NCBI GenBank assembly: GCA_016293535.1
Contig: JAEDEB010000017.1
Location: forward strand, 1-38,340
DNA: 38,340 nucleotides
Direction of reading: 5' to 3'
DNA from: Bacteroidales bacterium
GTDB taxonomy: Bacteria; Bacteroidota; Bacteroidia; Bacteroidales; UBA932
Shown here piece after piece: positions 1 to 8,032 of this stretch (position 1 is the stretch's first letter; each line of letters opens with the position of its first letter). The notes below the pieces were generated by a model. The model did not search any database. It saw nothing but the letters and a program-made list of their open reading frames with translations, and was not told where the DNA came from. Both the position numbers and the translations under genes were made by a program.

Positions 1-375
1 ATGGTCGAGATGCAGGGCCTTCACGATTTCCACGAGGGAACCTGGGTGTACAAGTACAACGGAAAGTATTATCTCGTATATCCGGACAACTATGTAGAGA
101 ACGGGGTCCAGCTCAACCGCATGCACTATGCGATGTCCGACAACCCGCTCGGCCCTTGGGACTACAAGGGCATATTCCTCGAGAGGACTGACTGCGACAC
201 CATGCACGGCTCCGTAGTCGAGTTCAAGGGCCAGTGGTACGTATTCTACCACGGATGCCAGATCTCCCAGATGGGCAATCTCCGCTCCATCTGCGTGGAC
301 AGGCTCTACTACAACCCGGACGGCACAATAAAGCTCGTAGAGCAGAGGGGTCACTGCAATCTTCCGCGTAAATGA
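1..375 (+). CDS. GH43-family glycoside hydrolase, C-terminal fragment (5' end outside window)
   Basis: This is the last ~124 residues of a five-bladed beta-propeller GH43 enzyme (typically arabinofuranosidase or xylosidase). It aligns with the C-terminal third of the complete GH43 at 17247-18239. Shared segments include MQGLxDFHE followed by (G/A)TWV, then DPLGPWDYKGI-like, DCDTxHGS, FKGQW and GNLRSICVD. The glutamate of DFHE (residue 12 here) is the expected general acid. The ATG at base 1 is an internal methionine, since the two catalytic aspartates and the signal peptide would lie upstream. A 44-base gap separates it from the GH99-like gene, with which it probably shares a transcript. The GH43 then GH99-like order is repeated at 17247-19444. 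The family is clear; the substrate is not. Confidence 0.85.
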   Translation: MVEMQGLHDFHEGTWVYKYNGKYYLVYPDNYVENGVQLNRMHYAMSDNPLGPWDYKGIFLERTDCDTMHGSVVEFKGQWYVFYHGCQISQMGNLRSICVDRLYYNPDGTIKLVEQRGHCNLPRK

Positions 376-419
376 CGGATTCCGCCTGAACGATAATTCA
401 ACCGATAAAACTCAAAATC

Positions 420-1877
420 ATGAACAGATATCTGAATATGCTCGCGGCTCTCGCAGTTGTGTCTGTCCCTTTCTCCTGCGGAAATATCGACGATGATATT
501 CCTGACCGCATCGAGGAGGAGAAACCGGTTGTGGAGGTGAAGTACAACGACCTCGGTTTCACCCCTCACAAGGACGGCGAACCTTTCGATACCTACGAAG
601 GTCTCGTGATGGCGGGATACCAGGGCTGGTTCTGCGCTCCCGGTTGCGGCTGCCCCCACAACCGCTTCTACCATTATCAGGAAAACGGCTATTTCGAGCC
701 GGGCGTGCTCAAGAACTCCATCGACTTCTGGCCGGATACAGCCGAGTATGACATCACTTATGAAACCAAGTTCACTATGCCGGACGGCTCCGTGGCGAAG
801 GTGTACAGCCCTTATGACGAGTCATCGGTGATGACCCATTTCAGCTGGATGCAGGAGTATGGCATCGACGGGGTCTATATGCAGCGCTTCGTTGCCGAGG
901 CAATCGACAACCCGAACAGCGAGAACCATTTCAACAAGGTGCTGGACAACGCGATGGCGGCTTCCAACAAGTATCAGAGGGCAATCTGCGTGATGTATGA
1001 CCTCGGCGGCTTCCGCAGCTCGGCATCCCGCAGCGTGGACGCCCTGGTCAAGGACGGCTGTGCCATCTACGACAAGTATCAGCTCGGTGACAGGTCAGTC
1101 CAGAAATATTATCTCCACGAGAACGGCAAGCCCCTCATCGCCCTCTGGGGTGTGGGCTTTAATGACGGTCGCCCCTATACCATAGCGGAAGTCAAGGAGG
1201 TCTGTGACCGTTTCAAGGAGAAAGGCTACAGCATAATGCTCGGAGTCCCGACGGGCTGGCGAACCCTCAGCGGGGACTGTCTCCACGACAAAGCCATAAC
1301 CGAACTCATCAAGGAGAGCGACGTGTTCTTCCCTTGGTTCGTCGGACGTTATGACCATAACAGTTATGACAACTTCCTCCAGAACAACATCAAGGCGGAC
1401 CTCAAATGGGCAAAGGACAACGGGAAGGTCTATGCACCTCTATGCTTCCCGGGTTTCTCCTGGACCCATATGCGCCCCCACAGTGCGCCGTATTCCCGCA
1501 TGAAGGGCGATTTCCTCTGGAAACAGGCCTACGGGTCCATAGCTGCAGGTGCCAAGTGCTTCTATATCGCGATGTTCGACGAGGTTGACGAGGGTACTGC
1601 GATTTTCAAGGTCCTCAACAGGCGCAACGTACCGTCGAATGAACCCCTGAAGGACTACTACGTCTTCTATGACGGTTCGGAGTGCCGTATACGTAGCACC
1701 CCGAAGACAGACCTGACGGGCAACCAGTGGTGCGAACTCGCAAGCTCCCTGAACATAGGATTCCAGGGTATAGACGACGACCTCGAGACCGACCACTACC
1801 TCTGGCTTACCGGCCAGATACGCAAGATGCTCCGCGGCGAGATTCCTCTTACTTCAAAACAGCCGAAGAGAAACTGA
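420..1877 (+). CDS. GH99-like (GH71/GH99 superfamily) surface lipoprotein, copy A
   Basis: This is a 485-residue lipoprotein. It has a hydrophobic leader, lipobox VPFSC (Cys20) and an acidic mature start (GNIDDDIPD) that resembles the Bacteroidota surface-export signal. The body belongs to the family often annotated as GH71/99-like, with marker segments LVMAGYQGWF (about residues 62-71), SIDFWPD, MQRFV and GVPTGWR. The motif DEVDEGTAI (residues 387-395) resembles the GH99 motif ExxEGTQ that carries the catalytic glutamate pair, so E388 and E391 are candidate catalytic residues. GH99 enzymes are endo-alpha-mannosidases or mannanases; I infer an alpha-linked, endo-type cut without knowing the sugar. 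After QGWF there is a Cys/His cluster (C72, C76, C78, H80) absent from copy C. It is most similar to copy B at 15779, including the leader. Confidence 0.8.
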   Translation: MNRYLNMLAALAVVSVPFSCGNIDDDIPDRIEEEKPVVEVKYNDLGFTPHKDGEPFDTYEGLVMAGYQGWFCAPGCGCPHNRFYHYQENGYFEPGVLKNSIDFWPDTAEYDITYETKFTMPDGSVAKVYSPYDESSVMTHFSWMQEYGIDGVYMQRFVAEAIDNPNSENHFNKVLDNAMAASNKYQRAICVMYDLGGFRSSASRSVDALVKDGCAIYDKYQLGDRSVQKYYLHENGKPLIALWGVGFNDGRPYTIAEVKEVCDRFKEKGYSIMLGVPTGWRTLSGDCLHDKAITELIKESDVFFPWFVGRYDHNSYDNFLQNNIKADLKWAKDNGKVYAPLCFPGFSWTHMRPHSAPYSRMKGDFLWKQAYGSIAAGAKCFYIAMFDEVDEGTAIFKVLNRRNVPSNEPLKDYYVFYDGSECRIRSTPKTDLTGNQWCELASSLNIGFQGIDDDLETDHYLWLTGQIRKMLRGEIPLTSKQPKRN

Positions 1878-1893
1878 CAAAGCCTATTCAGTG

Positions 1894-4800
1894 ATGATAC
1901 TCAATCGATCCCGGACACTCTGCCTGCTGATGTTGTTGCAGGCCGCAATAAAGCCGGATATGCTTCCGGCCGCCCCGTCAGTCCTGCCTTCTGATGTGTC
2001 CGCAGAGGCATTCGTATGCAATTTTGACGGCGAGGTTCCAAAGTTTGCCGTAAGCGGCAGGGGAGAGTGCGGGGTACGCGATGGAGTCCTGTATACCCGT
2101 GAGGCAGGAGCCTGCTTCGGTCCCGACCTTGCTGACTACCGCTTCAGCTTCAAGGCCCGCGCTCCAAAGGATGCGGAACAGGTCCAGATATGGGCCGGTT
2201 TCAGGGCCGGAAACCGCTTCGACCGCTATATGGTTGGTCTAAAGGGTGGATTGCAGGACGACATATATCTGATGAGGCAGGGTTATATGGGTACTGACCA
2301 GTTCCTCGGAGTCCGTCCGCTGGACTTCCATCCCGTTCCCGGCGAATGGTATACTCTCAAGGTGGAGATTTGTTCGGGCAGGATAAGGGTATTCGTGGGA
2401 GACAACCCTGTTCCTTATCTTGACGTGAAGGACCCTGAACACACTCTTGCACCTTCCGGACCGGTTTTTCTCGGAGGATGCTGGATTCCTACGGAATATG
2501 ATGATCTTCGTCTGGAGGCCATCCCTGCAGATGCGCTTGACGGGATACCTGTGAAGGAATATGTGAAGAAACCCGGTGCAGAAGAGAAGGAGAACCTGAG
2601 GAAATGCCAGAGGGCCGGCTACAAGGCTGTAGATGTAGGTTCCCTCAATGATGGCAGGACAGAAATCCCTCTTGACGGCAAATGGCTCTTCCTTCCTGAT
2701 TATCAGGTGCCGGAGCAATATATGGCGGCTGATCCTTCCGAGGATGACTCCCTATGGCATGTGATGGATGTGCCGGAGTTCTGGAATCCCAAGAGGATAT
2801 GGCTCCACGGGGAGACTATGCCTACCCCGTCAGGACAGCAGCACAAGGGGGTTTCGGATACCTATTACCAGATGGAGACCGCCCGCTGCGACAACTACAG
2901 TTTCGACTGGCGCCGCATAAAGTCAGCCTGGTACCGTCAGTGGATAGAACTTCCCGATGATATCGGTGACCGACGTTTCACCCTGGTTTTCGATGCGGTC
3001 TCGAAGGTTGCAGACGTGTATGTCAACGGCCATCCCGTAGTCTCCCATGTGGGAATGTTCGGGGAATTCAGCGCCGATGCCACGCCGTTCGTCCATCCCG
3101 GGCGCAATCTCGTTGCCGTCAAGGTCACCAAGGACTACGTAAAGGATATCGAGGATCCCGACAAGGTCGTGGACGTCGCTGTGTCCCTGCCGGTCACCAA
3201 CCGCATGCTCAAGGATATCGCACACGGTTTCTGGGTCGATGAGCCTGCGGGAATATGGCAGCCGGTGCGTCTGGACGTAACCCGCAATCTCCGTATCGAC
3301 GACGTGTTCATACGCCCGTCCCTTACTGGTGCATCCTTCGATCTGACCCTGAGCAATGTGTCGCGGAAGAAATGCCGCTACGACCTCAAAGTCAGCATAA
3401 ATGACCGCGAAACAGGTTCAGCCCTTTATGAGGGCTATCTCGAGCGCGGGTCCATAGCCCCGTCCGCTTCAAAAGCGTCCGGGACCGTTTCGGCTGAAGG
3501 CGGGGACGGCGCTGCAGTATTTACGGCGCAGTATTCCGTCGGATCCCTCAAGCCGAGGCTTTGGAGCCCCCAGTCCCCGGCCCTCTACGATTTCACCTTC
3601 ACCCTCGAGGACGGGGGCATGGTAGTGGACAGCAAGACCATCTGCTCGGGCTTCAGGACTTTCGAGGTCCGTGACGGACTCTTCTATCTCAACGGCAACA
3701 AGTACTGGCTTCGAGGCGGAAACCACATTCCTTTCGCCCTCGCACCGAATGACGCCCATCTTGCAGATACCTTCATGTCCTATATGCACGATGCCCATAT
3801 CGATGTATGCCGCACCCATACCACACCGTGGAACGAGCTGTGGATGGATGCTGCCGACCGCAACGGCATAGGCATCAGTTTCGAGGGAACATGGACCTGG
3901 CTGATGATACAGTCGTCTCCGATTCCGGACTCCACGCTGCTCGAACTCTGGAGGGAGGAATTCCTTGGCCTCCTGCGCAAATACCGCAACCACCCGTCAC
4001 TGCTGTTCTGGACCGTAAACAACGAGATGAAGTTCTACGACAATGATCCCGACCTCGACAGGGCGAAACAGAAGATGCGCATCATCTCCGACGTGGTCGG
4101 CCAGATGCGCGAAACAGATCCGACCCGCCCAATATGTTTCGACTCCAACTACCGTTCCAAGGGAATGGTGGAGAAGTTCGGGGCCGAGTTCATGGACAGC
4201 GTGGATGACGGCGACATCGATGATGTCCACGGCTACTACAACTGGTATGACTATTCCCTCTTCCGCTTCTTCAACGGGGAGTTCCAGCGCTTCAAGATGC
4301 CGGGCCGTCCGCTGATAAGTCAGGAGATGTCAACCGGCTATCCCAACAACGAGACAGGGCATCCTACCCGCTCCTATCAGCTGATACACCAGAATCCTCT
4401 CTCCCTGATAGGATACAAATGCTACGACTGGGAGGACCCCCAGGCCTTCCTCAAGACCCAGGCCTTCATCACTGGCGAGCTCGCCGAGGCGCTCAGAAGG
4501 AGTAACCCCGAGGCCTCGGGCATAATGCATTTCGCCCTTCAGACCTGGTTCCGCCAGTGCTATGACTACAGGAACATAGAGCCTTATCCGGCTTATTACT
4601 CCCTCAAGAGGGCTCTCCAGCCGGTGCTCGTGTCCGCTGAACTCTGGGGCCGCCACTACTATGCAGGGGAGAAACTCCCCGTTCGTGTCTGCATAGTCAA
4701 TGATAACGACGAGGGACGGGCTCTGGGCGAGTGTCTGCTTCGCTGGCAGATAGAGGATTCGCGCGGAAAAGTTCTCAGGAAAGGCTCGATGGATACTGCT

Positions 4801-5607
4801 CCTGTGGAGCATTACGGAAGGCTTTGGATTGAGCCTGAGATTGTCTTGCCGAAGATTTCTTCTGCCCGTGAGGAACTCAAGCTCCGTCTGAAACTCTCGG
4901 AGAATGGAGTCCCTCTCTCTGAAAATGAATATGAACTGCTTCTGGCTACGGAGCGTTATCCTGAGCCGGAGCGTCTTGCCGGCGCGCAGTTCCAGGCCCT
5001 TGCTCCTGTGCCTGAACTGGATGCGCTCGGTGTGAAATACAGTATTGTTGACGGGCCCGAAGATGCCCTCAGTAGTGCAGTTTTGTGTTTGTGTTGTGAT
5101 TCCAGGGAGGACGCCCCGGCTGTCCGTGATTTTATTGACAGAGGCGGACGCGTCCTCTTCCTCGGAACTCCTGAACTCGCAAAAGCCGTGTTCCCGGAGC
5201 ACGTCAGGGACATAATCAGCCCGACCGAAGGTGATATCTGCTTCATGGAAAGAAGCGACGACCCTGTCTTCGACGGCATTGGGGAACTCGAACTCCGCTA
5301 TTTCAATGACAATACCCGCAGCATTCCTCTTGCCTGCCGCCACACCCTGAGGGTGAACCGCTCGGATTCCCTGAAGGAACTTGCAGGTCAGATGAAGATT
5401 CACGCCTACATAGACGGAGGAACCCAGCAGGACCGCCTTGAAAGAATTGATGCCATGAGAGGACTCACCCTCTTCGAGATCCGTTCAGGCAAGGGAAGCG
5501 CCATCGTCTCCACCATGTGCACCGACAAGGCGGCTACGGATCCTGTTGCCGCCCGACTTCTTGCCAATATTCTCTTGTCCATCTCCACTCCGGCCTGTCC
5601 GGAATAA
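1894..5607 (+). CDS. GH2-family glycoside hydrolase with N-terminal ConA-like domain
   Basis: This is a protein of about 1237 residues, long for GH2. The ATG at 1894 is preferred; a GTG lies directly before it at 1891. It has a hydrophobic type I signal and no clear lipobox. Residues ~30-215 look like a concanavalin-type beta-sandwich. A GH2 sugar-binding jelly roll (~260-450), an Ig-like domain (~470-610) and a TIM barrel (~620-930) follow. The acid/base is probably the Glu of TVNNE (E711) and the nucleophile the Glu of LISQEMS (E811). The C-terminus has a Rossmann-like stretch (DFIDRGGRVLFLG) like the glutamine-amidotransferase-type domains of some beta-galactosidases. GH2 members act as beta-galactosidase, beta-mannosidase, beta-glucuronidase or arabinosidase; I cannot choose among these. 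It lies 16 bases after the GH99-like gene and 5 before GH31. Confidence 0.85.
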   Translation: MILNRSRTLCLLMLLQAAIKPDMLPAAPSVLPSDVSAEAFVCNFDGEVPKFAVSGRGECGVRDGVLYTREAGACFGPDLADYRFSFKARAPKDAEQVQIWAGFRAGNRFDRYMVGLKGGLQDDIYLMRQGYMGTDQFLGVRPLDFHPVPGEWYTLKVEICSGRIRVFVGDNPVPYLDVKDPEHTLAPSGPVFLGGCWIPTEYDDLRLEAIPADALDGIPVKEYVKKPGAEEKENLRKCQRAGYKAVDVGSLNDGRTEIPLDGKWLFLPDYQVPEQYMAADPSEDDSLWHVMDVPEFWNPKRIWLHGETMPTPSGQQHKGVSDTYYQMETARCDNYSFDWRRIKSAWYRQWIELPDDIGDRRFTLVFDAVSKVADVYVNGHPVVSHVGMFGEFSADATPFVHPGRNLVAVKVTKDYVKDIEDPDKVVDVAVSLPVTNRMLKDIAHGFWVDEPAGIWQPVRLDVTRNLRIDDVFIRPSLTGASFDLTLSNVSRKKCRYDLKVSINDRETGSALYEGYLERGSIAPSASKASGTVSAEGGDGAAVFTAQYSVGSLKPRLWSPQSPALYDFTFTLEDGGMVVDSKTICSGFRTFEVRDGLFYLNGNKYWLRGGNHIPFALAPNDAHLADTFMSYMHDAHIDVCRTHTTPWNELWMDAADRNGIGISFEGTWTWLMIQSSPIPDSTLLELWREEFLGLLRKYRNHPSLLFWTVNNEMKFYDNDPDLDRAKQKMRIISDVVGQMRETDPTRPICFDSNYRSKGMVEKFGAEFMDSVDDGDIDDVHGYYNWYDYSLFRFFNGEFQRFKMPGRPLISQEMSTGYPNNETGHPTRSYQLIHQNPLSLIGYKCYDWEDPQAFLKTQAFITGELAEALRRSNPEASGIMHFALQTWFRQCYDYRNIEPYPAYYSLKRALQPVLVSAELWGRHYYAGEKLPVRVCIVNDNDEGRALGECLLRWQIEDSRGKVLRKGSMDTAPVEHYGRLWIEPEIVLPKISSAREELKLRLKLSENGVPLSENEYELLLATERYPEPERLAGAQFQALAPVPELDALGVKYSIVDGPEDALSSAVLCLCCDSREDAPAVRDFIDRGGRVLFLGTPELAKAVFPEHVRDIISPTEGDICFMERSDDPVFDGIGELELRYFNDNTRSIPLACRHTLRVNRSDSLKELAGQMKIHAYIDGGTQQDRLERIDAMRGLTLFEIRSGKGSAIVSTMCTDKAATDPVAARLLANILLSISTPACPE

Positions 5608-5612
5608 AAGTC

Positions 5613-7883
5613 ATGAAACACACTATACTGCCAATCCTTGCGGCATCCTCGCTCGCATTGCTTCTTTGCAGTTGCGGCGGCCCTTTGAGGAAAACAGCCC
5701 ACGGCTTCCTTTACAATGGAGAGTATGCCGTCATCAGTGTAGAATGCTACACTCCTTCCGCCATCAGGGTGGTCAAGGCCGCTCCCGGAGAGACACCGGT
5801 TCCGAATGAGTCCTGGTCCCTCGTGGCAAAACCCGAGAGAGTGCGCTTTACTCTGGATAACAGCGATTCCGCCGTGGTACTCAGGACTTCGGCTCTTAGC
5901 TTGACCCTCGACAAGAACAGTTGCGAGATCTCCTTCGCCGATGCTGAAGGCAAGCCTGTGCTCAGGGAGTCGGCTGCGGAGTTCTCCTCTCCCAAACAGT
6001 ATTTTGCCCTCGATGAAGACGAACTCATATATGGACTCGGACAACATCAGCAGGGCTATTTCAACCTCCGCGGCCGTTCATACGACCTGCGCAACTGGAA
6101 TACCGAGGTCGCAATCCCCGTACTCCATTCATCGAAGGGATATGCGATATGGTGGTACAACGACGGCGAGGTCCGTTTTGAGGACGGTGCCGACGGCACT
6201 TCGTTCAGGTCCCTTTACGGCGACTGCATAGACTATTTCCTCGTGGCGGGCGGAAATGCCGATTCCGTCATCGCAGGCCTCCGCCATCTTACCGGTGACG
6301 CGTCGATGTACCCTCTCTGGGTCTTCGGTTTCCATCAGTCCCGCGAACGTTACGTATCCCAGGAACAGATAGTGGGGGTCGTGGAGAAATACAGGGAACT
6401 CGGCGTTCCCCTCGACGGCATTATCCAGGACTGGCAGTACTGGGGCCCGGACCACAGCTATTGGAACGCCGTGCAGTTCCTCAATCCTGAGTTCCCTGAT
6501 CCGAAGTCGATGATGGAACGTATCCACGGGATGAATGCCCATTGTTCCATATCGATATGGCCTTCCTTCGGTCCCAAGACCGACATCTTCAGCGAGCTCG
6601 ATTCCGAAGGTCTGCTCCTTTCCTTCGACTCTTTTCCTCCGAAGAACGGGGTGCGCAACTATGACGCTTTCGACAGCCGTGCCCGTGACATATATTGGTC
6701 ATATATCCGGAAACTCCATGAAATCGGTCTCGACGGCTGGTGGCTCGATGCGACCGAACCGGAGATACAGGGACCTGTTCCTGACAGTGAGATGACCGCG
6801 GCCGGTGAGTTCAAGGCAAGGCAGAATGCCTTCGCCATAGCGACGGTCGGCGGAGTCTATGAACATCAGAGAGCGGAGGACTCAGGGAAGAGGCCGTTCA
6901 TACTCACCCGCAGCGCAACACTCGGAATCCAGCGCTACGGAGCGCATACCTGGTCGGGAGACGTCGTTTCAGGCTGGAGCGAACTTGCCGCCCAGGTCCC
7001 GGCCGCACTCAGTTTTACCCTTTCCGGACTTCCGTACTGGAATTCAGACATAGGCGGATTCTTCTCCGGCCACAAATATCCTGAAGGAAACCGCGACCCC
7101 GAATTCAGGCGTCTTTATCTGAGATGGATGCAGTTTGCCTGCTTCACCGGAATGATGCGCTCTCACGGAACCAATACCTTCCGCGAAATATACAATTTCG
7201 GACAGAGGGGAGACTTCTTCTTCGATGCACAGGAGAAGTTCATCAGGCTCCGCTATGCCCTTCTGCCTTATACCTACAGCGCGTCCTACCGCATTGCCTC
7301 AGAGGGTGCCTCTCTCATGAGACCGCTGATGATGGACTGGCCTGAGGACAGGACGGCCTGCCTTACCGGGGACGAGTATATGTACGGAGATGCCATTCTT
7401 GTGGCTCCAGTAGTTGAGGACAAGGAATGCAGAACTGTATATCTTCCTGAGGGACAGTGGTATGACTTCTGGGACGGCAAGGTTCTCTTCGGCGGAAGAA
7501 GCCTTGAATACGATGTCCCTCTCGACTCCATGCCGCTCTTTGTCAGGGCCGGAAGCATCATCCCTGTGGGGCCGGATGTACAGTATTCCGGGGAGATGGC
7601 TTGGGACAAGCTTGAGATAAGGGTGTATCCGGGTGCGAACGGCTCCTTCGTGCTGTATGAGGACGAGTTCGACAATATGAACTATGAATACGGAAAGTAT
7701 TCCACCATCGAGTTCAGCTGGGATGACAAGTGCTCGGTTCTGACCGTCGGTCCACGCTGCGGCTCTTTCGACGGAATGCTCGGGGAGCGTATTTTCAATG
7801 TCGTGCTTTGTGAGCCTGCAGGAACGGAGACACGCTCTGCCGTGCTCAAGTACTACGGCTCTCCGACGAGGCTTGCATTTTAA
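5613..7883 (+). CDS. GH31-family alpha-glycosidase lipoprotein (alpha-xylosidase/alpha-glucosidase type)
   Basis: This is a 756-residue protein starting at the ATG at 5613, where a lipoprotein signal begins (lipobox LCSC, Cys21). The same frame stays open upstream inside the GH2 gene, but no signal peptide would fit there. GH31 hallmarks are present: N-terminal beta-sandwich (~25-230) and a (beta/alpha)8 barrel with the nucleophile in WWLDATEP (D379) and the acid/base in WSGD (D450), followed by C-terminal beta domains. The segment LDGIIQDWQYWG resembles Bacteroidota alpha-xylosidases that act on xyloglucan fragments, but alpha-glucosidase or alpha-galactosidase activity is also possible. The residues after Cys21 (GGPLRKT) are not acidic, so I infer it faces the periplasm rather than the cell surface, suiting an exo-enzyme that trims imported oligosaccharides. 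It ends transcription unit 1. Confidence 0.88.
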   Translation: MKHTILPILAASSLALLLCSCGGPLRKTAHGFLYNGEYAVISVECYTPSAIRVVKAAPGETPVPNESWSLVAKPERVRFTLDNSDSAVVLRTSALSLTLDKNSCEISFADAEGKPVLRESAAEFSSPKQYFALDEDELIYGLGQHQQGYFNLRGRSYDLRNWNTEVAIPVLHSSKGYAIWWYNDGEVRFEDGADGTSFRSLYGDCIDYFLVAGGNADSVIAGLRHLTGDASMYPLWVFGFHQSRERYVSQEQIVGVVEKYRELGVPLDGIIQDWQYWGPDHSYWNAVQFLNPEFPDPKSMMERIHGMNAHCSISIWPSFGPKTDIFSELDSEGLLLSFDSFPPKNGVRNYDAFDSRARDIYWSYIRKLHEIGLDGWWLDATEPEIQGPVPDSEMTAAGEFKARQNAFAIATVGGVYEHQRAEDSGKRPFILTRSATLGIQRYGAHTWSGDVVSGWSELAAQVPAALSFTLSGLPYWNSDIGGFFSGHKYPEGNRDPEFRRLYLRWMQFACFTGMMRSHGTNTFREIYNFGQRGDFFFDAQEKFIRLRYALLPYTYSASYRIASEGASLMRPLMMDWPEDRTACLTGDEYMYGDAILVAPVVEDKECRTVYLPEGQWYDFWDGKVLFGGRSLEYDVPLDSMPLFVRAGSIIPVGPDVQYSGEMAWDKLEIRVYPGANGSFVLYEDEFDNMNYEYGKYSTIEFSWDDKCSVLTVGPRCGSFDGMLGERIFNVVLCEPAGTETRSAVLKYYGSPTRLAF

Positions 7884-8032
7884 AAACTTCCACTTAAAAA
7901 TACATTAATATTAAAATTAAGGTAAATATTAACTCCGTTTTTCGGGATTTCTTATAGAAGGTATGCGTACTTAGCGCTGCTTAAACTGACCGACCGACAT
8001 AATTTGAATCCACTATACTAATCACATCTGTT
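7884..8032 (+). promoter_or_regulatory. AT-rich promoter region of the SusCD transcription unit
   Basis: This 149-base gap is the largest in the PUL and carries no ORF or clear hairpin terminator. The part nearest GH31 is almost pure A/T. It includes TTAAAATTAAGG (7911-7922), whose reverse complement lies in the regulator promoter at 21958-21969, and TAAATATTAA (7923-7932), which also occurs at 21938-21947. A weak -7-like element TAATTTG (8000-8006; consensus TAnnTTTG) precedes the start codon, with no good -33 TTTG. A poor core promoter would fit an activator-dependent unit, but the transcription start is a guess. Confidence 0.45.

Noticed and set aside
1..40. Apparent seven-residue deletion in the GH43 fragment relative to the complete copy (MVE then MQGL versus MVE, LATEPVP, MQGL)
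   Set aside because: Only three residues precede the shared MQGL segment at the window edge, so the MVE match may be chance. More upstream sequence is needed to claim a deletion.
1..375. Reading the ATG at base 1 as the start of a small 124-residue gene
   Set aside because: The translation begins in the middle of a GH43 propeller and lacks the signal peptide and the two catalytic aspartates, so the gene starts to the left of the window.
4330..5403. Minus-strand open frame of 357 codons opposite the GH2 gene
   Set aside because: It has no recognisable domain and is fully inside a conserved GH2 reading frame, so it is a shadow.
7884..8032. Rho-independent terminator after GH31
   Set aside because: The only hairpin-like sequence (CCG TTTTT CGG near 7935) has a 3-bp stem and no following T-run, so it is too weak to call.
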